Assembly (NCBI RefSeq): GCF_900129545.1
Contig: NZ_FQWB01000001.1
Coordinates: 62,001 to 126,000 of the forward strand
Length of the DNA: 64,000 nt
Direction of reading: 5' to 3'
Origin: Flavobacterium fluvii
GTDB lineage: Bacteria; Bacteroidota; Bacteroidia; Flavobacteriales; Flavobacteriaceae
The notes below the pieces were generated by a model. The model was not told the DNA's origin, searched no databases, and saw nothing but the letters and a program-made list of their open reading frames with translations. The translations under genes and the position numbers were made by a program. Positions 8,571 through 17,720 of the stretch are shown one piece after another (within the stretch, counting starts at the first letter, position 1; every line of letters starts with the position of its first letter).

Positions 8571-8606
8571 ATACACTGAATTTTAGGATATTTAAAACGG
8601 AGCACT

Positions 8607-8614
8607 TAACTTTG
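8607..8614 (+). promoter_or_regulatory. -7 box of the murI promoter (leaderless arrangement)
   Basis: TAACTTTG matches TAnnTTTG and ends four bases before the murI ATG, so transcription would start at or next to the start codon. No clear TTG is seen at the usual upstream distance. Confidence 0.5.
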
Positions 8615-8618
8615 TTTT

Positions 8619-9395
8619 ATGGAGAACGACAAACCTATTGGAATTTTTGACTCAGGAATTGGTGGAACCTCCATTTGGACGGCCATACATCAACTGCTTC
8701 CCAACGAGAAAACCATCTATTTAGCCGATAGCAAAAATGCTCCTTACGGCCAGAAATCAAAAGCCGAAATTGTGGCCTTGAGCATAAAGAACACGGAATT
8801 CCTGCTCAAAATGGATTGCAAACTAATCGTGGTAGCCTGCAATACCGCCACAACAAATGCCATCCAGGAATTGAGGACAAAATACAGCATTCCGTTTATT
8901 GGCATAGAACCGGCAATAAAACCGGCAGCCACTAATTCGAAAACACAAACAATTGGAATTCTGGCCACCCAAGGCACTTTAAACAGCGAGCTTTTCAACA
9001 AAACTGCCGAGATGTACCAAGGCACAAAAATAATCGAACAGGTAGGCCACGGATTGGTTCAACTCATTGAAAGCGGTAATATTGATTCGCCCGAAATGAC
9101 CCAGTTACTCCACTCTTATCTCGATCCAATGATTGAAGCCAATATTGATTATCTGGTATTGGGTTGCAGTCATTATCCGTATTTGATTCCACAAATTAAA
9201 AAAATACTTCCTGCCGACATTCAAATTATCGATTCTGGGGAAGCTGTGGCCAAACAAACTCAAAACATCCTCAAAGAAAAGGTGGGATTGGCATCAATGA
9301 AAAACGGAGAACCCTTATTTTACACCAATTCCAATCCAAAAGTGCTTTCGGAAATTCTGGGAAATAAATATGAAATAATAGAAAAAAAATTTTAG
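8619..9395 (+). CDS. murI: Glutamate racemase
   Basis: This 258-residue protein interconverts L- and D-glutamate for peptidoglycan. The family motifs are intact: GIFDSGIGG at 8-16 with the catalytic-loop Asp/Ser, ADSKNAPYG, VACNTATT with the first catalytic Cys, and LGCSHYPY with the second. The length is typical. The ATG follows directly on a promoter-like box. The gene converges with the gamma carbonic anhydrase gene only 7 bp beyond its stop. Confidence 0.96.
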   Translation: MENDKPIGIFDSGIGGTSIWTAIHQLLPNEKTIYLADSKNAPYGQKSKAEIVALSIKNTEFLLKMDCKLIVVACNTATTNAIQELRTKYSIPFIGIEPAIKPAATNSKTQTIGILATQGTLNSELFNKTAEMYQGTKIIEQVGHGLVQLIESGNIDSPEMTQLLHSYLDPMIEANIDYLVLGCSHYPYLIPQIKKILPADIQIIDSGEAVAKQTQNILKEKVGLASMKNGEPLFYTNSNPKVLSEILGNKYEIIEKKF

Positions 9396-9402
9396 AGAAT
9401 AG

Positions 9403-9921
9403 TTATTCTTCTTTTTTGTACCAGCCGGAATACATTACGTAATTGTTTGCAATGCGCTCAATTTCCCCTGCAAAATCAGATTGGTCAATAGCTTTAACCT
9501 TCTTTGCGGGAACTCCTGCATAAATACTACCAGCCTCAACAACCGTGTTTTGGGTAATTACGGCTCCTGCCGCAATGATGGAATTACTTTCGACAATACA
9601 ATTATCCATGACAATGGCACCCATTCCTATTAACACGTTATCGTGAATCACGCAACCATGCACCATGGCGTTGTGACCAATGGAAACATTGTTGCCAATA
9701 ATTGTGGGATGTTTTTGATACGTGCAATGAATAATGGCACCATCTTGAATATTTACTTTATTGCCAATGGTTATAAAATTGACATCACCTCTAATCACTG
9801 CATTAAACCAGACACTGCAAGAATGCCCAAAACTGACTTCGCCAACAATGGTAGCATTTTCAGCCACATAGCAATCCTCGGGTATGGATGGCGTTTTTCC
9901 GTTTAAAGATTTTATCGGCAT
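9403..9921 (-). CDS. Gamma carbonic anhydrase family protein
   Basis: This 172-residue left-handed beta-helix protein is built of hexapeptide repeats (for example IGNKVNI, IGNNVSI, IGMGAIV). The metal-binding histidines expected of the gamma-CA/YrdA/PaaY family appear in the segments HCTYQKH and IGHNAMVHG. Proteins of this group are trimeric zinc proteins. Some hydrate CO2 and many have no demonstrated activity. A C-terminal helix (EIERIANNYVMYSGWYKK) is typical. Confidence 0.88.
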   Translation of the reverse strand: MPIKSLNGKTPSIPEDCYVAENATIVGEVSFGHSCSVWFNAVIRGDVNFITIGNKVNIQDGAIIHCTYQKHPTIIGNNVSIGHNAMVHGCVIHDNVLIGMGAIVMDNCIVESNSIIAAGAVITQNTVVEAGSIYAGVPAKKVKAIDQSDFAGEIERIANNYVMYSGWYKKEE

Positions 9922-9944
9922 TTTAGAAATTATTTAATGTACTT

Positions 9945-10943
9945 CTAATTAATGGCAGGACAATTACATTCATATTTCTCTCTCTTACAAAACAAATCGA
10001 TTCCCAAAGTAATTTGATGAAAACCGGCAGTGTCAAAATTCACGTCACCCGAAAGATAAGAATAAGTATAAGCAAACATAAACTGCTTATAGTTTACACC
10101 AATAATCGGCGTTATGTATTGCAATTTTTGAGAAGAAACCCCGCTTCCGCTAAGATATTCGGCACCATCAAAACTCCTGCGATAAGACAAAGCTCCCCAA
10201 AGTCTTCCAAAATCAAAACTCTTGTAGGCTTTCATATTGACGTCTATAGATTTTTCCTTGGTTTGATCCACCAATTGGAATAAAAGGGAAGGTTCCCATA
10301 ATATTCTGTCTTTGTCTCCAAAAACATAACCGGCACTCAACAAGTATTTTCTCAAATTGTCGCTTTCATATTCCGTGTAAATATCTCTTCTGGTTTCAAT
10401 GGCGTTCTTCACTGTTCCGTGAACATAAAAATCCAAATAATTATAGGAAGCACCAATATCTAAATTAAAATAGGCATCTTTTTGAACAATGGTTCCGTTA
10501 ATAATTGGATCCCAATCTCCTGATTGCAAAAACTCGGTTTCATCCAACTGGCTTTGAAAAAAATCGGCACTAACACCAAAAGACAATTGATTCAAATCGA
10601 TATCATCCCTTGAAAACATGATATGGTGTGCATAAGTCAACTTCATTCCTTTTTGGGAATGGTATCCATTTTTATCACTAAAAAGAATAACACCAACACC
10701 AGATCTTTCTCCTACTCTACCGTTATAACTCAAAGTTTGAAGTGATGGAGCATCTGTCTGGTCAAACCATTGTTTTCGGGCAGTAAGCCTAATTTTGTCA
10801 CAGTTTGCAGCTCCAGCCATTGAAGGGTGGATTAAATAATAATTATCCGATAAATAATCCGAATAAACCGCAATTCCTTCTTGAGAAAAAGAATAGAGGC
10901 TAACAAAAAAAAGAGCTATGAAAAACTGGATTTTATGATACAT
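9945..10943 (-). CDS. PorP/SprF family type IX secretion outer membrane protein
   Basis: This 332-residue protein has a signal peptide ending near FVSLYSFSQ and the family opening YLIHPSMAGAANCDKIRLTARKQW. A series of amphipathic beta strands follows, as in outer membrane barrels. PorP/SprF proteins partner with T9SS substrates bearing type B C-terminal domains, often encoded next to a large surface adhesin. No such partner is adjacent here, so this is an orphan copy. It is transcribed with the carbonic anhydrase gene, 23 bp upstream of it. Confidence 0.85.
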   Translation of the reverse strand: MYHKIQFFIALFFVSLYSFSQEGIAVYSDYLSDNYYLIHPSMAGAANCDKIRLTARKQWFDQTDAPSLQTLSYNGRVGERSGVGVILFSDKNGYHSQKGMKLTYAHHIMFSRDDIDLNQLSFGVSADFFQSQLDETEFLQSGDWDPIINGTIVQKDAYFNLDIGASYNYLDFYVHGTVKNAIETRRDIYTEYESDNLRKYLLSAGYVFGDKDRILWEPSLLFQLVDQTKEKSIDVNMKAYKSFDFGRLWGALSYRRSFDGAEYLSGSGVSSQKLQYITPIIGVNYKQFMFAYTYSYLSGDVNFDTAGFHQITLGIDLFCKREKYECNCPAIN

Positions 10944-11081
10944 TCAAAAGGTGTTATGTTATGAAACTTTGGCCTCCATTAAACGACGTAAAAAGGGAAT
11001 AACTATCCAATTAAAACGCCATTAAAGTTAATTTATTCATTAAAAAATCAAATATAAGTTATTAGTAGAAAATAACTTCGT

Positions 11082-11089
11082 TAAATTTG
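11082..11089 (+). promoter_or_regulatory. -7 box upstream of the Nfu-type gene
   Basis: TAAATTTG fits TAnnTTTG and lies 18 bp before the ATG at 11108. No convincing -33 TTG was found. Confidence 0.45.
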
Positions 11090-11107
11090 TAAAAAATTAA
11101 AGAAACC

Positions 11108-12007
11108 ATGTCAAAAATAACAATAAAAGAAACACAAAATCCAAGTATATTAAAATTTGAATTCGAGGATTTCATTACCCAGAACGAAAGTTTTGAGTTC
11201 AAAAACATTGACGAAACCAAGAATTCTCCGTTGGCACAACAATTATTTTACTTGCCTTTTGTAAAAACAGTCTATATTTCGGGAAATTTCATCGCGATTG
11301 AAAGATTCAGCATCGTGGATTGGGATGACGTGAAAGATGCAGTGGCAGAACAAATCGAATTATTTGTAGCCAATGGCGGAATAATTATTGTTCCATCAGA
11401 AAACAAAACACAAAAACAACCAATAACGGTTTATGGAGAAACAACTCCAAACCCGGCAGCCTTGAAATTTGTCGTAAACAGAATGTTGACTAAAAACACG
11501 GTTGAATTCAAAAACATTGACGAAGCGGCAGCATCACCATTGGCACAAGAATTATTCAAATTCCCGTATGTAAAGGAAATTTTTATCGACGAGAATTATA
11601 TTTCGGTAACCAAATATGCCGTCAGCGAATGGCAGGACATTACCCTGGAATTGAGAACCTTCATCAAGCAATTCATCGAAAACGGAGGAACGGTACTTGA
11701 CGAAAGTCTAATCGTGGCCCATACCGAAATAGAAAACAGCAAAACCGAAAACTTCGACAAGCTGGACGTAACTTCACAGCAAATCATCAACATACTGGAA
11801 GAATATGTAAAACCTGCGGTGCAAGCCGATGGTGGAAATATTGCATTTGAATCTTATGACGAAGAAACCAAAACTGCAAAAGTTATTCTTCAAGGTGCAT
11901 GCAGCGGTTGTCCTTCTTCTACTTTTACCTTGAAAAGCGGCATCGAAAACATGTTGAAAAGCATGCTTAACGACGAAAGCATAAAGGTAGAAGCCGTAAA
12001 CGCTTAA
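11108..12007 (+). CDS. NifU family Fe-S scaffold protein with tandem Nfu N-terminal domains
   Basis: This 299-residue protein has three parts. Two similar Nfu N-terminal domains (about 5-95 and 107-200) share F(E)FKNIDE, SPLAQ(Q/E)LF and a closing FIxNGG or FVxNGG. A C-terminal NifU domain (about 220-299) carries the cluster-binding CSGC (C265, C268). The protein is expected to carry and deliver a 4Fe-4S cluster in the cytoplasm. The duplicated N-terminal domain is common in Bacteroidota and absent from short Nfu proteins. Confidence 0.9.
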   Translation: MSKITIKETQNPSILKFEFEDFITQNESFEFKNIDETKNSPLAQQLFYLPFVKTVYISGNFIAIERFSIVDWDDVKDAVAEQIELFVANGGIIIVPSENKTQKQPITVYGETTPNPAALKFVVNRMLTKNTVEFKNIDEAAASPLAQELFKFPYVKEIFIDENYISVTKYAVSEWQDITLELRTFIKQFIENGGTVLDESLIVAHTEIENSKTENFDKLDVTSQQIINILEEYVKPAVQADGGNIAFESYDEETKTAKVILQGACSGCPSSTFTLKSGIENMLKSMLNDESIKVEAVNA

Positions 12008-12016
12008 ATTATGATT

Positions 12017-12040
12017 CGCCTGTCTGCCAGCAGACAGGCG
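12017..12040. repeat. GC-rich palindromic hairpin
   Basis: CGCCTGTCTGC (12017-12027) and GCAGACAGGCG (12030-12040) form a perfect 11-bp inverted repeat with a 2-nt centre, 9 bp after the Nfu stop. It is much richer in GC than its surroundings and has no T run, so it looks like a dispersed intergenic palindrome rather than a normal terminator. Confidence 0.6.
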
Positions 12041-12093
12041 TTCATTAATCAGTTCCTGCAAACTGTATACCGATCACGGAACACTCAAACAGC

Positions 12094-14109
12094 ATGAACC
12101 AACTTTCACAAGAAACCAGCCCTTATTTATTGCAGCACGCCAACAATCCAGTACATTGGAAAGCTTGGAATGAAGATTCATTGGCCGAAGCCAAAGAAAA
12201 AAACAAGCTCATTATTATAAGTATTGGATATTCGGCTTGCCATTGGTGTCATGTCATGGAACACGAAAGTTTCGAAGACCAGCAAGTCGCCGATGTCATG
12301 AATGCCCATTTTGTCAACATCAAAGTCGATCGTGAAGAACGACCAGACGTGGATGCGGTTTACATGAAAGCCATCCAAATCATGATTGGTCGTGGTGGTT
12401 GGCCGCTAAATGTGGTCACGCTTCCCGACGGAAGACCTATTTGGGGCGGCACCTATTTCAGGAAGCAGGAATGGATGCAAACGCTTGGTCAACTGCAGCA
12501 AATCTACCAATCCGCTCCCGAAAAAATGATGGAATATGCCGAAAAATTACATCAAGGCATTCAATCCATTGGAATTGTTCCAAACGAAAACAAGGAAACG
12601 CCTATTGATCAAGAGCAGATTACTTCTTTGGTCGAAAAGTGGGAAGCACATTTCGATTGGGATTTTGGAGGAATGGCGAGTGCTCCCAAATTCATGATGC
12701 CCAACAACTATCACTTTTTACTGCGTTTTGCTTACCAAAAAAAAGACAATCAACTACTTGAATTCGTAAATATCACCTTGACCAGAATGGCTTTTGGAGG
12801 CGTTTTCGACACCGTTGACGGCGGTTTCTCCCGTTATTCGGTGGACAACAAATGGCACGTTCCCCATTTCGAAAAAATGCTGTACGACAACGGACAATTG
12901 GTTTCATTATACAGCGACGCCTACAAATTGACAGGAAATCCTTTGTACAAAGAAATCATCGAAAAAACACTTTCTTTCGTCGAAAGAGAATTACTGAATC
13001 CGGAAGGCGGTTTTTATTGCGCCCTCGATGCCGATAGTTTAAATGCGGAAAATCATCTGGAGGAAGGCGCTTTTTATGTTTGGAAAATCCCCCAATTAAA
13101 AATGATCATCGGAGACGATTTCGAGTTGTTCAGCCAAGTATTCAACATCAACACTTTTGGATTGTGGGAAGACGGAAATTATGTCTTGATTCAAAACCAA
13201 AGTCTGGATGAAATCGCGAAACAGAATACCATTGCAGTTTCCACACTCGAAAAGAAGAAGAAAACCTGGGAACAAAAATTATATATAGAAAGAGAAAAAC
13301 GTTCCAAACCAAGACTGGACGACAAATGCCTGACTTCCTGGAACGCCATAATGCTCAAAGGATTTGTTGACGCTTACAAGGCTTTGGAAGAACCCAAATA
13401 TTTGGAATTGGCTTTGCAAAATGCGCATTTCATCATCAAAAATCTGTGGTCAATCGATGGCAATTTGTTTCATAATTACAAAAACAAGAAAAGCACCATC
13501 AACGGCTATTTGGAAGATTATGGCTGGGTAATTGCAGGCTTTATCAATTTGTACGAAGTGACTTTTGAAGAAAAATGGCTTCTTGACGCCAAACAATTGA
13601 CTGATTATAGTTTGGAGCATTTTTATGACGAGAAATTAGGCTTTTTTGCCTTTACTTCCAATCTGGATAAGGCCTTGATAACGTCACACCACGAAACCGA
13701 AGACAACGTTATTCCGGCCTCCAATTCGGTGATGGGAAAAAACTTGTTCCAATTGGGTCTCTATTTTGAAAATTCGCATTACGAAAAAGTGGCAGAACGA
13801 ATGCTGCAAAACATTCTCCCCAGGATTAGTCATCCTTCGGTTTATTCGAATTGGCTGGATTTGGCATTGAATTATTCGGAAAAGAACAAGGAGTTGGCAG
13901 TTTGTGGGGAAAAGGCATTGGAATATTGCAGCAAAATAAATAGTCTGTATCTTCCAAATGTAATTTTGGCCGGCACGCAAAAAGTTTCTGGTCTTCCATT
14001 CTTGAAAGACCGATTTGTTGCTGGACAAACTCTGTTTTATGTTTGCCAAAACAAGACTTGCCAAACTCCAAGCAATGATTTTCAAAAAATAGTTTCCGAT
14101 TTAATTTAA
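12094..14109 (+). CDS. DUF255 thioredoxin domain-containing protein (YyaL/SPATA20 family)
   Basis: This 671-residue protein begins with the hallmark [19 protein letters not shown] and a thioredoxin-like domain with [16 protein letters not shown], containing a CHWC active-site motif at about residues 49-52. A long alpha/alpha-barrel region follows, with [17 protein letters not shown] and HFEKMLYDN. The family is conserved from bacteria to humans (spermatogenesis-associated protein 20). Its biochemical role is unsettled, and redox or carbohydrate-related functions have been proposed. No signal peptide is seen, so it is probably cytoplasmic. Confidence 0.9.
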   Translation: MNQLSQETSPYLLQHANNPVHWKAWNEDSLAEAKEKNKLIIISIGYSACHWCHVMEHESFEDQQVADVMNAHFVNIKVDREERPDVDAVYMKAIQIMIGRGGWPLNVVTLPDGRPIWGGTYFRKQEWMQTLGQLQQIYQSAPEKMMEYAEKLHQGIQSIGIVPNENKETPIDQEQITSLVEKWEAHFDWDFGGMASAPKFMMPNNYHFLLRFAYQKKDNQLLEFVNITLTRMAFGGVFDTVDGGFSRYSVDNKWHVPHFEKMLYDNGQLVSLYSDAYKLTGNPLYKEIIEKTLSFVERELLNPEGGFYCALDADSLNAENHLEEGAFYVWKIPQLKMIIGDDFELFSQVFNINTFGLWEDGNYVLIQNQSLDEIAKQNTIAVSTLEKKKKTWEQKLYIEREKRSKPRLDDKCLTSWNAIMLKGFVDAYKALEEPKYLELALQNAHFIIKNLWSIDGNLFHNYKNKKSTINGYLEDYGWVIAGFINLYEVTFEEKWLLDAKQLTDYSLEHFYDEKLGFFAFTSNLDKALITSHHETEDNVIPASNSVMGKNLFQLGLYFENSHYEKVAERMLQNILPRISHPSVYSNWLDLALNYSEKNKELAVCGEKALEYCSKINSLYLPNVILAGTQKVSGLPFLKDRFVAGQTLFYVCQNKTCQTPSNDFQKIVSDLI

Positions 14110-14148
14110 AATAATACTTAATTTTACGCCCAAATTTTAATTACCAAA

Positions 14149-14973
14149 ATGAAACTCAACACAGAAAACGTTACCAATTACGCCGAAACTTTCATCAAAG
14201 TTTTAATCGATTATTCTCCAAAACTAATTTCCGCCTTCCTGATCCTGTTTGTGGGACTTTATGCGATTCGCATCATCAACAGGCTCATCCGAAAATTAAT
14301 GGTTAAAAGGGAATTAGACCCTACTTTGGCCAACTTTCTCTCCGACTTTTTGCTTTGGGCTTTGAGAGTTTTGCTTTTCGTGACTTTCATCTCGAAATTA
14401 GGAATCGAAACCTCATCATTTGTCGCCATTCTGGGTGCTATGGGACTTGCCGTGGGTTTGTCGCTTCAAGGTTCATTGTCGAATTTTGCAGGCGGAATGT
14501 TGATAATACTTTTCAAACCATTCAAGGTGGGTGACACCATCGAAGCTATGGGAGTTTCAGGAACGGTAAGCGAAATCCAAATTTTCGTGACCAAATTAAT
14601 CAACGGCAACAACCAAACCATTTTTGTTCCAAACGGTTCTTTGTCGAACGGAACGATTATCAATTATTCCTTGCAGGGAATCCGAAGAGCCGATTTGACG
14701 CTTTCCATTTCTTACGACACCGACATTAAAAAAGCCAAAGACTTGATTACCGAAGTTTTGAACAACAATCCAAAAGTATTGAAAACCCCGGCAGTCGAAG
14801 TTTCCGTAAAACTCTTGACCGACAACTCCATTCAACTGGCCGTTAGACCTTGGGCAAACAATGCCGATTTTGGATCCGTTTCTTCCGATACGTTGGAAAG
14901 CTGCAAACAGGCATTTGACACCGCCGGAATCTTTATTCAGCCTTTTCTGAAAGAAGTTTCAAAGAACAATTAG
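14149..14973 (+). CDS. MscS family mechanosensitive ion channel
   Basis: This 274-residue protein has three N-terminal membrane segments. The third is the Gly/Ala-rich pore helix (LGAMGLAVGLSLQGSLSNFAGG), followed by the FKPFKVGDTIE beta domain and a C-terminal cytoplasmic vestibule. The order and length match small-conductance channels that release solutes on hypo-osmotic shock. The stop codon overlaps a fragment homologous to the 3' end of tsaB on the other strand, which marks the left end of an accessory island. Confidence 0.93.
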   Translation: MKLNTENVTNYAETFIKVLIDYSPKLISAFLILFVGLYAIRIINRLIRKLMVKRELDPTLANFLSDFLLWALRVLLFVTFISKLGIETSSFVAILGAMGLAVGLSLQGSLSNFAGGMLIILFKPFKVGDTIEAMGVSGTVSEIQIFVTKLINGNNQTIFVPNGSLSNGTIINYSLQGIRRADLTLSISYDTDIKKAKDLITEVLNNNPKVLKTPAVEVSVKLLTDNSIQLAVRPWANNADFGSVSSDTLESCKQAFDTAGIFIQPFLKEVSKNN

Positions 14974-15032
14974 ACAATTGTTTTTTCGAAAACCGTCATC
15001 TTAAAATCTTTCAAATAATAGGGTTCCAAATC
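14970..15032 (-). pseudogene. Remnant of a tsaB 3' end
   Basis: Read leftward, this segment encodes EPYYLKDFKMTV and a short changed tail before a stop that overlaps the mscS stop. The intact tsaB at 19952 ends with EPYYLKDFMMTVSKK. At DNA level about 43 bases starting near 14987 match those starting near 19967 with six mismatches and one gap. Homology stops upstream of EPYY. This is a duplicated or foreign tsaB end at the opposite side of the 5-kb island. Confidence 0.65.
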
Positions 15033-15051
15033 AATCGCGAACCCTATTATT
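15014..15051. repeat. 13-bp inverted repeat at the island's left end
   Basis: AATAATAGGGTTC (15014-15026) and GAACCCTATTATT (15039-15051) pair perfectly around a 12-nt loop. The left arm lies in the tsaB remnant. No T run follows. It could act as a transcript-end hairpin for mscS or mark a recombination junction. The remaining bases up to 15191 are AT-rich with no clear signal. Confidence 0.55.
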
Positions 15052-15191
15052 GCCTTCCATTACCAAAATCCAAAGTTTTTTCTATAAATTGCCACTGGTT
15101 TTCTAATCGGTTGGCATCGCTTTTTATTGTTTGGTCACTTCAAAAAGACATTTTTCAATCGGCTACTTTACATTTTTAAACAGGCTCTAAC

Positions 15192-15647
15192 ATGATTAAA
15201 CGATTTCTTATATGTGTATTTCTGATGTTGTCGTGTCTAAGCCTGGCACAGTCAAAAGAAGTGCTCGAAAAACACCTTGCAAATACTTTAAGCTATCAGC
15301 ACATAAAATACAATACAGGAGGAAAGAAATCCCAAATAAGCATTTATCAAATTGAGTTTGCCAATTGTACAATGAGCTATCCAATTTATATAAAAAAGGG
15401 AGACAAGACGGAACGGTTTACAGTTAGAATTCTTCTTTCGGGAACAAATGATATAGTGATGACTAAAACAAAAGAAGGTTATTATGCCATTACTTTCACG
15501 ACAAATAGAAAAAGCATCATCAAAGAATATCCTGACGGAGCGTTAATTCATGAAAAAAAACAGATTATTCCTTTGAAAAAGCATGACGCTAAAGCTTTGG
15601 AGTATTTTAAAAAATTGAAAGAGATTTGCGCAAAAAAATCAACATAA
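15192..15647 (+). CDS. Unrecognised small secreted protein of the accessory island
   Basis: This 151-residue protein has a signal peptide (FLICVFLMLSCLSLAQ). The mature part is basic, probably beta-rich, with an internal Cys, and ends in a helical FKKLKEICAKKST. The C-terminus resembles that of the product at 16209-16787 (FNELRKLCETN), which suggests distant relation or common design. No family is recognised. It is the first gene of the tsaB-bounded island and is followed by the LRR-like gene after 40 bp. Confidence 0.6.
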   Translation: MIKRFLICVFLMLSCLSLAQSKEVLEKHLANTLSYQHIKYNTGGKKSQISIYQIEFANCTMSYPIYIKKGDKTERFTVRILLSGTNDIVMTKTKEGYYAITFTTNRKSIIKEYPDGALIHEKKQIIPLKKHDAKALEYFKKLKEICAKKST

Positions 15648-15687
15648 AATATTATTATTTTTTCAATTCGGAAAAAAACTAATTGAC

Positions 15688-16212
15688 ATGAAGCTAAAAG
15701 GTGTAGAAAAGCAATTTTGGTGGCATTTTGGGCGAATAAAAGACTCAAAAGAAATCCCTACAGAAGTATCTGGCATATATGGTGTTGATGATCCGGATTA
15801 CAATGACGACTATTTTGCCATGCTTACCGACAAGGTAAAGATTATGCATTCCATATTTCTCAAAGAAACTTATATAACTGATGAAGGCGTAAAACATATT
15901 TCTAAATTACAGGGGCTAAAAAGTCTCACACTGATGAAACATCCCAAAATCACAAAAGCCAGTTTGCCTTATCTTAACCAGCTTGTCGATTTGGAATATC
16001 TGGACATTTGGGACACCGGAATTATATTAGAAGATTTGACTGCTTTAGACCAATTAAAAAATCTTGAAGAATTGTATATTTCTTCATCCATAAAAGCTGA
16101 TGACGGCTCATTTCATGATTTGGATAATGAGCGTATTTTAGAACATTTAATCGTACTCGAAGGCATCTTTCCAAAATGTACTTTTTTTGTGGATTTTAAA
16201 ACGTATTTATGA
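15688..16212 (+). CDS. Leucine-rich-repeat-like cytoplasmic protein (paralogue 1)
   Basis: This 174-residue protein has no signal peptide. After an acidic N-terminal section it has about three LRR-like units (VKHISKLQGLKSLTL, LPYLNQLVDLEYLDI, LTALDQLKNLEELYI). It is clearly paralogous along its length to the product at 19448-19942; both share LVDLEYLDI, ITDEGVK/VTDEGVK and ILEH/LLEH. Its size, charge and setting among unrelated short genes resemble immunity proteins, but no toxin is adjacent. The stop overlaps the next start by 4 bp. Confidence 0.7.
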   Translation: MKLKGVEKQFWWHFGRIKDSKEIPTEVSGIYGVDDPDYNDDYFAMLTDKVKIMHSIFLKETYITDEGVKHISKLQGLKSLTLMKHPKITKASLPYLNQLVDLEYLDIWDTGIILEDLTALDQLKNLEELYISSSIKADDGSFHDLDNERILEHLIVLEGIFPKCTFFVDFKTYL

Positions 16213-16787
16213 AAAAGCTAATCACAATATTTCTTTTTATCACCACCGTTTTTGCAGCAAATGCGCAAGAACAAAAGTCTGAAAAAGAGAAAGCCGTTGC
16301 CTTGATTAAAGAATATTATTCTAAAAAAGATTCTATTTCGGACAGGTCTGTAGACTCACAAGATTTTGTAATGAAAAATTATAAAAATTTCAAAATTGAA
16401 TTTTCCAATGACAATACGGTCATGACTTTTAGCTATAATTATAAATTCGAATATGCGAGTATAACGACTTATGTCAACGATCATTATACTTTTAAAAATA
16501 AAATTGTTGTTGATTTTAGTAAAATTGAAAACATCACATTAAAATCTATAGACGCACTGAAAAATCAAAAACAAGTGTATCTGCTAAATTTTAAAGCAAA
16601 ACCAGGCTACAAAATAGAACAATACACCTCTGAAAAAGATGGAAAGCTGCCTGAAATCCCAAAAAAAGTCGAAGAAGCATTGGTCCCCGTTAGCACAAAC
16701 TGTTGTGACGACCGGGATTATCAAGAAATAAACAATAAAATAATGCAGACTTTCAACGAATTGAGAAAGTTGTGCGAAACGAATTAA
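16209..16787 (+). CDS. Unrecognised exported protein of the accessory island
   Basis: This 192-residue protein has a clear signal peptide (LITIFLFITTVFAANAQ). The mature protein is charged, with two adjacent cysteines near residue 167 (STNCCDDRDY) and a C-terminal helix ending LRKLCETN. Its start overlaps the LRR-like gene (ATGA), which indicates translational coupling. No family is recognised. The weak C-terminal resemblance to the 15192-15647 product is the only link seen. Confidence 0.6.
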   Translation: MKKLITIFLFITTVFAANAQEQKSEKEKAVALIKEYYSKKDSISDRSVDSQDFVMKNYKNFKIEFSNDNTVMTFSYNYKFEYASITTYVNDHYTFKNKIVVDFSKIENITLKSIDALKNQKQVYLLNFKAKPGYKIEQYTSEKDGKLPEIPKKVEEALVPVSTNCCDDRDYQEINNKIMQTFNELRKLCETN

Positions 16788-16813
16788 TATAAATAAATTA
16801 ACGAATAATAAAT

Positions 16814-17671
16814 ATGAAAAAACTTTTTACAATATGCTTATTGACAATAATTACATTTAGTGGAAAAGCACAAGGTTTAGAAAGCTTTGAATCAGAAGGA
16901 AAGTATGGTTTTAAAAATAACGCAGGGGATATAGTTTTGCCAGCTATATATCAATCTGCAGAATATTTTCAGAATGGATTAGGATTAGTTGGTCTGGATA
17001 ATAAATATGGTTTTATCGACAATACTGGAGCGTTTATTATTCCGAATATATATGATGAAGCCATTAGTTTTTATAATGACATTACTTTCGTGACTTTAAA
17101 CAAAAAAGTTTTAAGCATTGACAAAAATGGCAAAGTACTATCCGTTTTAAAATATGATGGACTTCAAGATAGATCAAATAGAAAACAAATTGGTGTAAAA
17201 TTGAATGGTAAATTGGGATTGATTGACTATAAAGGAAATGAAATCACACCCCCAATTTATGACCTAATTTGGCCACGGAAACCTTCTGTACAATTTGCAT
17301 TTGTATGTTTAAACAATAAAATGGGAGTAATTGACATCAATGGAAAATTGATATTGCCTCTTATTTATGATTATGTAACACCTTTTAATGACTACTATAT
17401 TAATAGAATACAGTTTTACAAAGCTGAAGTGGATGGAAAATTTGGAGTTTTTGATGAATTTGGAAAAGAACTTTTACCGAATATTTATGATAAAATAAAC
17501 CATCAATTGGAAGGTAAAATTTCGGTTCAATTAAATGGTAAAATTGGATATTATGATTTCGAAACAAAAAAAATAATTTACAAGAATTTAAGTAAGGAAG
17601 AAGAACAAGATTGGATAACTGATGCTAATGATACTAAATATCGTTTAAGTAAAATCAAAAACAACCGTTAG
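16814..17671 (+). CDS. WG repeat-containing exported protein (paralogue 1)
   Basis: This 285-residue protein has a signal peptide (TICLLTIITFSGKAQ) followed by about five WG-type repeats of 45-55 residues. Each has a K(Y/F/M)G(F/V)ID or similar strand followed by GxxIxPxIYD (for example KYGFIDNTGAFIIPNIYD and KMGVIDINGKLILPLIYD). WG repeats form beta-rich folds, and their function in bacteria is unclear. It is paralogous to the 18433-19089 product. It is probably periplasmic or surface-exposed. Confidence 0.8.
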   Translation: MKKLFTICLLTIITFSGKAQGLESFESEGKYGFKNNAGDIVLPAIYQSAEYFQNGLGLVGLDNKYGFIDNTGAFIIPNIYDEAISFYNDITFVTLNKKVLSIDKNGKVLSVLKYDGLQDRSNRKQIGVKLNGKLGLIDYKGNEITPPIYDLIWPRKPSVQFAFVCLNNKMGVIDINGKLILPLIYDYVTPFNDYYINRIQFYKAEVDGKFGVFDEFGKELLPNIYDKINHQLEGKISVQLNGKIGYYDFETKKIIYKNLSKEEEQDWITDANDTKYRLSKIKNNR

Positions 17672-17720
17672 TAATTGAATAAATTTCACAATTTAGAATG
17701 ATTCAAATATTTAAAGAATA

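Noticed and set aside
15688..16212. Assigning the island genes to a named defence system
   Set aside because: No nuclease, ATPase, reverse transcriptase, cyclase or toxin domain is visible. The immunity-like interpretation is kept as inference only.
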